In this document: piece by piece, positions 23,484 through 32,380 of the stretch | How the letters are laid out: each line of letters opens with the position of its first letter | How positions within the stretch are numbered: position 1 is the stretch's first letter | DNA from: Candidatus Cloacimonadota bacterium | GTDB taxonomy: Bacteria; Cloacimonadota; Cloacimonadia; Cloacimonadales; Cloacimonadaceae | Assembly: GCA_020532515.1 (NCBI GenBank) | Contig: JAJBAY010000011.1 | Span: 1-36,827 of the forward strand | DNA: 36,827 nt | Reading direction: 5' to 3' | Program-made: the position numbers and the translations under genes | The notes under the pieces: generated by a model | The model's input: only the letters and a program-made list of their open reading frames with translations | What the model was told of the DNA's origin: nothing | Databases searched by the model: none

Positions 23484-25787
23484 ATGAATAACAAAGACAT
23501 AAATGATAAGATATTAAGCATATTATCAACCACGTACCCCAAAGGTCTTACCTACAGTGAGATCTGCGGCCAGACAGGCTCGACTAAGAAGACAAAGTCC
23601 TCTGTGAGCCAAAGCCTGGCAGCGATGCTGCTGGATGGAAAGTTGCTCAAAGAACGAAAACGTTATCGGCTCAGCAAACCGCCTCAAACACAAGAAACAG
23701 AGTCTCCTGCAAAAGGTCAGACTCCTCAAAAGGAACAACAGCAGCAGAGTTCTACACTCATTGAGGGCACATTTGATGCCACTTCCCTGGCCCGGGATCG
23801 CTCCTTCGCCTTTGTGCGCACTCCAGAACACGACTATTTTGTGGATAGTGAAGACACCTTGAATGCCTATCATAATGATAAGGTCTTAATCGAACCTCGC
23901 AAACGCAGCAGACAAGGCGAGAGCGGCGCGGTAAGACGTATCCTGGAACGAGCTAATGAAACGCTCCCGGGCAGCGTCTCCAAAGTGCAGAACCGCTGGA
24001 TATTTGTAGCATCCAACCCTAAGATACACAGTTGGTTCGAGATCAGCGATCTGGGTAATGCACAGCCAGGACAAAAGGTGATACTCACCGTCACGAATTG
24101 GGGCAACCCCCTCAGCAACAAAATGCCGGTGGGCAAGATCACCGAAATTTTAGGCGAATCCGGTGATCCCCAGGTAGAACTTCTGGCTGTGATCCGTGAA
24201 TATCAATTGCCGCTGGAATTTCCCGAAGATGTGATAGAGGAAGTATCCCGCCTGCCAGAGCATCCTCAGAAGGCAGATATCTCAAAACGCCAAGATCTTA
24301 GAAGTCTCTTTACCTTCACGATCGACCCTGCTTCTGCCAAGGATTTTGATGATGCCATCTCCATTAAAAAGCTGGAAAAAGGCTATAGACTTTGGGTTCA
24401 CATAGCTGATGTATCGCATTATCTGCCAATCGGTAGTGCCGCTTTTACGGAAGCAGCCAAACGTGGTAATAGCTTCTATTTTCCCAAGAAAGTGATTCCC
24501 ATGATTCCGGAGCGGCTCTCCAATCTTATCTGCAGCCTCAGACCTGGAGAAGACAAACTTTGCATGACTGTAGAGACAGAATTTGATTCAAGCGGTAAGG
24601 TACTGAAACAGAGGCTCTATGAGAGCGTGATCTCCTCTGATGCCCGCCTCGCCTATGAAGATGTGGATGAGTTTTTTGACGGCAAAGAGACAAAGCTCTC
24701 CCCCACCCTCAAAACAGCATTGCAAGAAGGCCGGAAGCTCTCAGCAAAGCTAACTAAAATGGCTAAAGACGCAGGTTATATCTTCTTTGATCTACCCGAA
24801 ATCGAATATGAATATGATGAAGATGGCTTTGTACATCGTCTAGGTCTGGCAGAGGAAACTGAGAGCCATAAACTGATCGAAAACTTTATGCTCGTGGCCA
24901 ATAAGTATGTGGCGACAGAGCTTTCCAAGCGCGCACCAGCTACGATCTACCGCATCCACGAGGACCCTGATAGTCAAAAGATTGAGAGCATGGCTGCGGT
25001 ACTTGATTTCTACGGAATATCCTATATTGAACAGGAAAACCTGAATAAAAGCATCCAGCATCTGTTATACTCGCTGCCGAATAAGGATTATCATAGAGTC
25101 TTTGACCGCATCATCCTCAGAAGCATGAAGAAAGCCAAGTACACCACCGAACACATTCGCCATTTTGGCCTGTCTTTGGAAGATTATACTCACTTCACCA
25201 GCCCCATTCGTCGACTCTGTGATCTGGTAGTGCACCATCTCTGCAAGCGCTACATTTGCAAAACCAGCCAGGAAAACATCAGCCAAGAGCAGATCAAACA
25301 TTGGGCCAGCGTAGCCTCAGAGCAGGAACTGCAGGCCGATCAATCTGAGAGAGATATCGAGCGTATATACAGCGCCACCTTCATGAAAGATCGCATAGGA
25401 GAGGAATTTACAGCCTTGCTGGTCTCCACCAATAGCTCCTCAGCTTTCTTGCGTTTGAACGAGATGCCCGTAACGGCTGTGTTGAAAAAAGACCAATTTG
25501 GTAAAGGGAAATGGGAATATCATGACCGCGAAATGCGCTTTGTGAACCCTGCCAACAACAGGTCTTTTGAGCTTCTGGACAGCCTGAAGGTCAGGATCAT
25601 GGAAGTGAGCGACGATGTGTATCTGGAGCTCACCGATGCCCCTGATGCGCATACACATTACCACAATATCAAGAGGCCCTTGGCAGCGAAAGCTAAAAGC
25701 AATAAAGACAGAAAAAGGGTTGACGTAAGACCTGCCCGCAAAAAAGGTGACAATAAGACAAGAAATCAAAGCAGGAAGAAGAAATAA
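23484..25787 (+). CDS. rnr: Ribonuclease R (RNB-family 3'-5' exoribonuclease)
   Basis: Degrades structured RNA processively from the 3' end. 767 residues. The N-terminal winged helix (about 5-65) is followed by a polar linker rich in Gln and Pro (67-90), cold-shock domains (about 92-220), and the RNB catalytic domain with FTIDPASAKDFDDAIS at 278-293, whose four aspartates are D281, D287, D289 and D290. FTSPIRRLCDLVVHHL marks the domain's end. The C-terminal S1 domain (about 640-715) is divergent, and the tail is strongly basic. Its stop shares one base with the murI start (TAATG). Confidence 0.94.
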   Translation: MNNKDINDKILSILSTTYPKGLTYSEICGQTGSTKKTKSSVSQSLAAMLLDGKLLKERKRYRLSKPPQTQETESPAKGQTPQKEQQQQSSTLIEGTFDATSLARDRSFAFVRTPEHDYFVDSEDTLNAYHNDKVLIEPRKRSRQGESGAVRRILERANETLPGSVSKVQNRWIFVASNPKIHSWFEISDLGNAQPGQKVILTVTNWGNPLSNKMPVGKITEILGESGDPQVELLAVIREYQLPLEFPEDVIEEVSRLPEHPQKADISKRQDLRSLFTFTIDPASAKDFDDAISIKKLEKGYRLWVHIADVSHYLPIGSAAFTEAAKRGNSFYFPKKVIPMIPERLSNLICSLRPGEDKLCMTVETEFDSSGKVLKQRLYESVISSDARLAYEDVDEFFDGKETKLSPTLKTALQEGRKLSAKLTKMAKDAGYIFFDLPEIEYEYDEDGFVHRLGLAEETESHKLIENFMLVANKYVATELSKRAPATIYRIHEDPDSQKIESMAAVLDFYGISYIEQENLNKSIQHLLYSLPNKDYHRVFDRIILRSMKKAKYTTEHIRHFGLSLEDYTHFTSPIRRLCDLVVHHLCKRYICKTSQENISQEQIKHWASVASEQELQADQSERDIERIYSATFMKDRIGEEFTALLVSTNSSSAFLRLNEMPVTAVLKKDQFGKGKWEYHDREMRFVNPANNRSFELLDSLKVRIMEVSDDVYLELTDAPDAHTHYHNIKRPLAAKAKSNKDRKRVDVRPARKKGDNKTRNQSRKKK

Positions 25788-26590
25788 TGAAACAAGCGAT
25801 TGGGATATTTGATTCTGGAGTGGGTGGACTTACGGTCTTTAAAGCGATACGTCAGGCTTTCCCCCATCAGGATTTGATCTATTTTGGGGATACTGCCCGG
25901 GTGCCTTATGGACCCAAGTCTCCCAATACGATCATAGAATACTCTGTGCAAAATGCCAGGTTCCTTTTGCAACAAGGGATCAAGACCCTGATCGTGGCCT
26001 GCAATACCTCTTCCTCTGTGGCTATTCCTCATCTGAAGAAACTCAGCAAGATTCCCATAATTGGGGTGATCGATCCTGGCAGTGAAATAGCGGTAAGATC
26101 CTCTAAGAATAAACGGATCGGGGTGATCGGAACCGAAGGAACCATCCGCAGTATGGCCTATAGTAAAGCGATCAAACGCCTTGAGCCCACTGCAGAGGTT
26201 TTCTCCCTGGCCTGTCCTTTGTTTGTGCCCATCGTGGAAGAGGGCTGGCAAGATCATCCGATCGCATTAAAGATTGTGCAGGAGTATCTGAAGCCCATGA
26301 AGGATAACGATATAGACACCTTGGTCCTGGGCTGTACCCACTATCCTCTGCTTTCCCACGTGATCCGTAAGTATTTGGGTGACAAGGTAAAGCTGGTAGA
26401 TAGCGCCGATGCCATCAGCGAACACCTCACAGAGCTCATGCCTGTAGAGGATGATGGCCAGCTTGGTAAAGACAGTTTTTTTGTAAGCGACAACGAAGAT
26501 AAGTTTGCCAGCATCGCCAGCCGGATTCTCGGCAAAGACCTTGATGCCCTGAAACGAGTGCGGCTGTTTGAAAGCTGGTTCGTAGATTAG
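25787..26590 (+). CDS. murI: Glutamate racemase
   Basis: Makes D-glutamate for peptidoglycan. 267 residues. Motifs: IFDSGVGGLTV with D9, YFGDTARVPYG, ACNTSS with catalytic C72 and LGCTHYPLL with catalytic C183. Its ATG overlaps the RNase R stop by one base, so it is read by reinitiation. It ends this gene run; a 94-base gap with a hairpin follows. Confidence 0.96.
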   Translation: MKQAIGIFDSGVGGLTVFKAIRQAFPHQDLIYFGDTARVPYGPKSPNTIIEYSVQNARFLLQQGIKTLIVACNTSSSVAIPHLKKLSKIPIIGVIDPGSEIAVRSSKNKRIGVIGTEGTIRSMAYSKAIKRLEPTAEVFSLACPLFVPIVEEGWQDHPIALKIVQEYLKPMKDNDIDTLVLGCTHYPLLSHVIRKYLGDKVKLVDSADAISEHLTELMPVEDDGQLGKDSFFVSDNEDKFASIASRILGKDLDALKRVRLFESWFVD

Positions 26591-26601
26591 AATATTCCAT
26601 G

Positions 26602-26638
26602 CGGTAAGGATAAGCCCCAGCGGGCAAATCTCTTGCCG
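26602..26638 (+). promoter_or_regulatory. Two-tier stem-loop between murI and kce
   Basis: CGGTAAG (26602-26608) pairs with CTTGCCG (26632-26638) over seven bases with one G-U pair. Inside, GCCC and GGGC form a second stem around CAGC. No T run follows, so termination would be inefficient. The element may be an attenuator, an mRNA-end stabiliser or a small regulatory RNA structure; I do not recognise it as a known riboswitch. Confidence 0.4.
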
Positions 26639-26668
26639 ATTTAAACAAAGCGATTATTTAAATAATAT
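26633..26668 (+). promoter_or_regulatory. Possible promoter region of the kce-nrdJ operon
   Basis: TTGCCG (26633-26638) followed by a very AT-rich stretch TTTAAATAATATATAAAA up to 26674. With a 17-18-base spacer the -10 would be ATTTAA or TTTAAA around 26656-26662. Placement is uncertain. The SD GAGGA lies at about 26676-26680 before the kce ATG. Confidence 0.35.
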
Positions 26669-26672
26669 ATAA

Positions 26673-27518
<846 letters not shown>

Positions 27519-27527
27519 GGAGCCCCA

Positions 27528-29804
27528 ATGCACTTAAGCGAAAACGCGCAAATAGTACTGCAAAAGCGCTACTTCAGAAAGGATGAAAACGGTGATTTTA
27601 TCGAGGATTGGCCGGCTCTGGTCGAACGAGTCGCAGCTAATATCGCCGGTGGTGACGAAGCCTTAGAGAAGAAGTTTTATGCTCTTTTGGATAGCGGGGA
27701 TTTCTTACCAAACTCTCCCACTTTGATGAATGCCGGGGCGGATTTGCAACAGCTTTCTGCCTGTTTTGTGCTGCCCATTGAGGATAGCATGGAAAGCATT
27801 TTTGAGACCGTGAAAAATGCCGCTTTGATCCATAAAAGCGGCGGCGGTACAGGCTTTTCTTTCAGCAGACTCCGGGAATCCAATGCCCGGGTGCGTTCCA
27901 CCAATGGCGTATCCAGCGGGCCGATCTCCTTTATGAAGGTCTTCAATTCCGCCACCGATGCTGTGAAGCAGGGCGGAACCCGTCGCGGGGCCAATATGGC
28001 TATTTTGAATGTAGATCATCCCCAGATTATGGATTTTATCACCTGTAAAAAGAATCCGCAAGAGCTGACCAATTTCAATATCAGCGTAGGTCTTACCGAG
28101 ACTTTCATGCGTGCAGTGGCCGACGATAAAGAGTACAATCTTATCTCACCTCATACCGGTAAAATAGCGGGACAACTTTCTGCCAGCAAGGTCTTTGAAC
28201 TCATCGTGGAAATGTCCCACAAAAATGGTGAGCCCGGTATCGTCTTTCTGGATAGGATCAATCAGGCAAATCCCACTCCGGCTTTAGGTGAAATAGAATC
28301 CACCAATCCCTGTGGTGAACAGCCTTTACTCCCCAACGAGGCCTGCAATCTGGGCTCTATAAACCTGGCCACTCTGGCCGTTGAAGACGACCTTAATTGG
28401 ACACGCCTCAAGGAAGTGGTGCGAGACAGCGTGGACTTTTTGGACTGCGTGATCGACCAATCCAAATATCCTTTGGAGACTATCGCTGAAATGTCCAGAT
28501 CAAACCGTAAAATTGGACTTGGTGTAATGGGCTGGGCCGATCTGCTCTATCAGCTCAAAATACCCTATATGAGCCAGGAAGCGGTGGATTTGGCAGAGCG
28601 TGTGATGGAAAGTATCGATTTTGAAGCCAAGACCAGAAGCATGGAGCTGGCCATAGAAAAAGGCAGTTTCCCGAATTTCCCGGAGAGTATTTACGCCCGA
28701 GGCGAACTGAACCGGGAAGGAAAGTACTGCGACTGGGCAAAACTGGCCCGGGATATTCAGCAAAACGGCCTGCGCAATGCTACGCTTACCACGATAGCAC
28801 CCACTGGTACCATCAGCATGATAGCGGACACATCCAGCGGGGTCGAACCTCAATTTTCTTTGGTTTATATAAAAAGCGTAATGGATACGGAAAAGCTGCT
28901 CTATGTAAACAAATGGTTTGAAGCGGCTTTGGAAGAATGGAATCTCTTGAATCAGGAGCTCTTGGAAGAAGTGAGCCAAAGCGGCTCAGTAGCTCATATC
29001 ACCGAGATGCCGGGTGAATTGCAAGAGATCTTCCAGACTGCACACGACATTAATCCTGCCTGGCATATCCGCATGCAGGCTGCTTTTCAAAAGTACACCG
29101 ATAACGCAGTAAGTAAGACCATCAATTTCCCCAATAGCGCCATGATCGAAGACATCCGTGAAGCGTATTTATTGGCTTATAAACTCGGCTGCAAAGGCGT
29201 TACCGTATATCGCGATGGCAGCCGGGAAAATCAGGTTCTCTCTGTAGGATCGGGTACTTCAGACAAGGACTCGGATACTACAGACAAGAGCTTAGAAGAG
29301 CGTAAGGTCGCCCCCAGACAGAGGCCAGAGGTCACTCATGGCGTTACCCAAAGGCTGGAAACTGGCTGTGGTCACATGTATGTGACTATCAATAAAGACA
29401 CCCAGGGCGCCTGCGAAGTCTTTGTGCAGATGGGTAAGGTGGGCGGTTGTGCTTCTGCACAGCTCGAAGCCATAGCCCGTCTTTCCTCTTTGGCGCTGAG
29501 ATCCAGGATCAAGATTGAAGCCATCATCCGCCAGCTCAAGGGTATCCGTTGCCAATCCCCGATGTGGCACAAAGGTAAGATGATTACCTCCTGCGGCGAT
29601 GCTGTAGGTCAGGCTCTGGAGAATTTCCTCAGTATGCACGTAGATGGTGAACTCACCTCCATCCGCATCAGAGCAGAGCAAAGTGCAGCTCCTGCGGAAA
29701 ACACTCCCAGATCCCAGGTTGCCACCTGTCCGGATTGTGGATCGGGAATCGAACACGTGGAAGGATGTCTCAAATGTCCATCTTGTGGATGGTCAAAATG
29801 TTAA
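27528..29804 (+). CDS. nrdJ: Adenosylcobalamin-dependent (class II) ribonucleoside-diphosphate reductase
   Basis: Oxygen-independent ribonucleotide reductase using B12 to make the thiyl radical. 758 residues. The redox pair is probably C79 (SACFVLP) and C273 (NEACNLGS); the radical finger loop NPCGEQ has N260, C262 and E264. APTGTIS and the C-terminal region with ATCPDCGSGIEHVEGCLKCPSCGW give four CxxC-type cysteines that reload the active site or bind zinc. A region of about 25 polar residues near 570-595 links the core to the C-terminal domain. SD AAGGAG precedes the ATG. It lies between kce and a zinc-ribbon membrane protein. Confidence 0.95.
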   Translation: MHLSENAQIVLQKRYFRKDENGDFIEDWPALVERVAANIAGGDEALEKKFYALLDSGDFLPNSPTLMNAGADLQQLSACFVLPIEDSMESIFETVKNAALIHKSGGGTGFSFSRLRESNARVRSTNGVSSGPISFMKVFNSATDAVKQGGTRRGANMAILNVDHPQIMDFITCKKNPQELTNFNISVGLTETFMRAVADDKEYNLISPHTGKIAGQLSASKVFELIVEMSHKNGEPGIVFLDRINQANPTPALGEIESTNPCGEQPLLPNEACNLGSINLATLAVEDDLNWTRLKEVVRDSVDFLDCVIDQSKYPLETIAEMSRSNRKIGLGVMGWADLLYQLKIPYMSQEAVDLAERVMESIDFEAKTRSMELAIEKGSFPNFPESIYARGELNREGKYCDWAKLARDIQQNGLRNATLTTIAPTGTISMIADTSSGVEPQFSLVYIKSVMDTEKLLYVNKWFEAALEEWNLLNQELLEEVSQSGSVAHITEMPGELQEIFQTAHDINPAWHIRMQAAFQKYTDNAVSKTINFPNSAMIEDIREAYLLAYKLGCKGVTVYRDGSRENQVLSVGSGTSDKDSDTTDKSLEERKVAPRQRPEVTHGVTQRLETGCGHMYVTINKDTQGACEVFVQMGKVGGCASAQLEAIARLSSLALRSRIKIEAIIRQLKGIRCQSPMWHKGKMITSCGDAVGQALENFLSMHVDGELTSIRIRAEQSAAPAENTPRSQVATCPDCGSGIEHVEGCLKCPSCGWSKC

Positions 29805-29813
29805 GGAGAAACA

Positions 29814-30602
29814 ATGCGTTGTAAAAAATGCAATACCCGTCTGGGCAGCCACGATCTGTGGTGTATGTCCTGCGGGGTTCAAAGCCCAGTAGTCAAGACA
29901 GATCTGGCGGCCTTAAAAAGCTTAAAACAAACTCGTAACCAGTTGAAAGGCAAGACCTCTTCCTTGGTTCCTGCGATGGGCTTTAGCATCATCTTGGGAG
30001 CCATCCCGATTGCCATCCTGATCTGGATCTTTGCAAATTATATCAATAACGAAAGCAACACCATCGGCCAGCTCATGTTAAACCTATCTCTGAAGTCTGT
30101 GCTGATAAGCCTTTTTGTGCCAATGCTATTGCTGCCCTTCAGTGTAATCAGCAAGCAGCAGGATTATGCTTTGAAATTGAAAGACCTGCTTGCCAGTATG
30201 AAGCACTATCCGAAATACTTGCTCTTTGCTTTGGTCAATGCAGTCGTATTGATTGTTCTATATCTGATCTGCTTTGGTTTTCCTGGCTTTGCCAGCGATC
30301 CCATCTTGAGATTGGTCTGGATCGTCTTGGTAAACTACTGGCTGGCGATCTCGTTGCCCGCTGTGGTGGTGATGGAGCGCAGGAAAGTCAATCCGATCAA
30401 GGCATTAAAGCTTAGCTATCAGCATTTTGCGGACGTGCGCTGGAATATCTATCTGTTGGCTTTGCTGATGGCTCTTTTCAATGGTCTCGCCTTTGTTTTT
30501 GCCATCTTCCCCCTGCTTTTCACTTTGCCGGTCATGTATTTTGCCTTCCGGGATTACGTGATAAAACTGGAAGAATACGAGCTCTTGGATTACAGGCTTT
30601 AA
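29814..30602 (+). CDS. Zinc-ribbon multi-pass membrane protein, unknown function
   Basis: 262 residues. An N-terminal zinc ribbon (CKKCNTRLGSHDLWCMSC: C3, C6, C17, C20) is followed by a short basic stretch and about five hydrophobic segments from 50 to 245. Short ribbons fused to membrane domains are common in bacterial proteins of unknown role; I recognise no specific family. SD AAGGAGA precedes the ATG, nine bases after nrdJ, and apbE follows after three bases. Confidence 0.75.
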   Translation: MRCKKCNTRLGSHDLWCMSCGVQSPVVKTDLAALKSLKQTRNQLKGKTSSLVPAMGFSIILGAIPIAILIWIFANYINNESNTIGQLMLNLSLKSVLISLFVPMLLLPFSVISKQQDYALKLKDLLASMKHYPKYLLFALVNAVVLIVLYLICFGFPGFASDPILRLVWIVLVNYWLAISLPAVVVMERRKVNPIKALKLSYQHFADVRWNIYLLALLMALFNGLAFVFAIFPLLFTLPVMYFAFRDYVIKLEEYELLDYRL

Positions 30603-30605
30603 ATC

Positions 30606-31607
30606 ATGAATCGCAAAGAGATCTTTTCGCTGATCATCCTGATCCTGGTAGTATCCTATGGTGCTTACAAATACCTCACCCGTGAATACACTGAAGTTCG
30701 CAGTAAGTACATCCTGGATACCATCGTAGAAATCTCCGCCACTTCAAAATCCAAGAATGTGAGCTCTGAGATCGAAAAAACCTTCAACCTGATCCAGGAC
30801 TTTGAAAGCAAATTCAACGAATACAACCCCGAAAGCCTGCTCGCAATGATCAATAGCAGCGAAGAAGAGCATTTTGATATGGATCCCGATCTGTATGAGC
30901 TGCTTGTAATTGCAGATAGTCTGTGGCAGATGACGGGGGGCTCTTTTGATCCTACCATCAAGCCGGTCTGGGATCTATGGAATTTCGGTGCAGAAGAGCC
31001 CGCTATTCCGGATTCCTTGCTGATCCTGGCTGAGCTGGAAAAGGTGGATTTCAGCCGCATCAAATATAACAAAGAGAGGCTCTACAAACCCCGGGGCATG
31101 CAGATCACCTTTGGCGCCATTGCCAAGGGCTATATTCTGGATAAAGCCCGGGAATATATGATCGAGCGCCATCTTTTAAAAGGCTTTATAAACAGCCGAA
31201 GTTCCATGACTTTCTTCGGCTACAAGATCAGCCCCCTGGTCTATATCCAGCATCCCAGAAAGGATGATGATAGCATTGCCAGCTTTAAGGTGAATAACCT
31301 CAGCATCGGCACCAGCGGTGACTATCAGCAATATTTTGAATTGGATGGCGAGCGCTATCACCATATCCTGGACGCCCATACCGGCCTGCCGGTGCAAAAC
31401 ATCTTTTCGGTAACCGTGGTCTCTGAAAAAGCAGCTTGGGCAGATGGACTCTGCACTGCGCTTTTCACCATGGACCCTCAAGAGGCTTTGGAAAAGGTCC
31501 GGGCGATGCCAAATACCAATACCGTAATCTACTACCTACAGGATGATGCCATCTTCTCTCTGAAGACAGAAGGTATGAAGAGCCTGCATTTTAACGAGAA
31601 TCTATGA
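30606..31607 (+). CDS. apbE: FAD:protein FMN transferase (ApbE family)
   Basis: Attaches FMN covalently to threonine in periplasmic or membrane flavoproteins such as RnfG and NqrB/C. 333 residues. An N-terminal hydrophobic helix (about 8-25) lacks a lipobox cysteine, so the protein is anchored by the helix or exported rather than being a lipoprotein. Motifs: GGSFDPTIKPVWDLWNF, GAIAKGYILDKA, SIGTSGDYQQYF, HHILDAHTGLP and ADGLCTALFTM (Mg2+ and FAD sites). No Rnf or Nqr genes are in the window. The stop overlaps the folE2 ATG by four bases. Confidence 0.93.
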   Translation: MNRKEIFSLIILILVVSYGAYKYLTREYTEVRSKYILDTIVEISATSKSKNVSSEIEKTFNLIQDFESKFNEYNPESLLAMINSSEEEHFDMDPDLYELLVIADSLWQMTGGSFDPTIKPVWDLWNFGAEEPAIPDSLLILAELEKVDFSRIKYNKERLYKPRGMQITFGAIAKGYILDKAREYMIERHLLKGFINSRSSMTFFGYKISPLVYIQHPRKDDDSIASFKVNNLSIGTSGDYQQYFELDGERYHHILDAHTGLPVQNIFSVTVVSEKAAWADGLCTALFTMDPQEALEKVRAMPNTNTVIYYLQDDAIFSLKTEGMKSLHFNENL

Positions 31608-32380
31608 AAATTCCAGACTTACAGAGTCAAAATGATACCCGCAATACAATGATCGACAAGGTAGGCATCAAAGGCCTGCGCTATCCTATCGTGGTGGAAG
31701 ACCGCGCCAACGAAACCCAGCACACCGTGGCAGATCTGGATATCTATGTAGAGCTCCCGCATCACATGCGAGGCACGCACATGAGCCGTTTCGTGGAGAT
31801 CCTGCACCACTATCATCAGGAAGCCCTTATCGGCAATCTGGAGCCCTTCCTGAGAGAACTCAAGGCCTCCCTCAAAGCCGAGGCAGCTTATATCGATATC
31901 GCTTTCCCTTACTTTTTGACCAAGACAGCTCCGGTTTCCAAGATAGCCTCGATTTTGGCTTATGACTGCGTATTCAGCGCTTCTTTGAAGGATGAATATG
32001 AGCTGCTAATCGGAGTTACCGCACCCGTCACCACGCTCTGTCCTTGCTCCAAAGAAATATCCGAGGCGGGTGCCCACAACCAACGTAGCAAGATCACCAT
32101 CAAGGTGAGCTACACAGGCTTTGTCTGGCTGGAAGAGCTCATTGAGCTGGCCGAAGCCACCGCTTCCTGCGAGATCTATTCTTTGCTCAAGCGCGTGGAC
32201 GAGAAGTATGTCACCGAGAAGGCTTATGCGAACCCTAAGTTTGTCGAAGACATCGTGCGGGAAATCACCTTGAAACTCGAGAGTGATGAGCGGATTACCG
32301 GCTTCTTTGTGGAATCCGAAAACGCTGAATCCATACATTTGCACAATGCCTATGCCATGATCTCGCGCCCCGTTAAATGA
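31604..32380 (+). CDS. folE2: GTP cyclohydrolase FolE2 (type IB)
   Basis: Converts GTP to 7,8-dihydroneopterin triphosphate for folate or queuosine-type pathways. The 258-residue MptA/FolE2 family is unrelated in sequence to FolE and can use metals other than zinc. Active-site motif TTLCPCSKEIS has C146 and C148, followed by the conserved AHNQRS. ELPHHMRGTHMSRF in the N-terminal half is also diagnostic. ATGA overlaps with both apbE before and the M16 peptidase gene after it. Confidence 0.94.
   Translation: MKIPDLQSQNDTRNTMIDKVGIKGLRYPIVVEDRANETQHTVADLDIYVELPHHMRGTHMSRFVEILHHYHQEALIGNLEPFLRELKASLKAEAAYIDIAFPYFLTKTAPVSKIASILAYDCVFSASLKDEYELLIGVTAPVTTLCPCSKEISEAGAHNQRSKITIKVSYTGFVWLEELIELAEATASCEIYSLLKRVDEKYVTEKAYANPKFVEDIVREITLKLESDERITGFFVESENAESIHLHNAYAMISRPVK

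Noticed and set aside
26602-26638. Known riboswitch class
   Set aside because: I could not match it to lysine, cobalamin, fluoride, preQ1 or guanidine consensus features; the element is too short for the first two.
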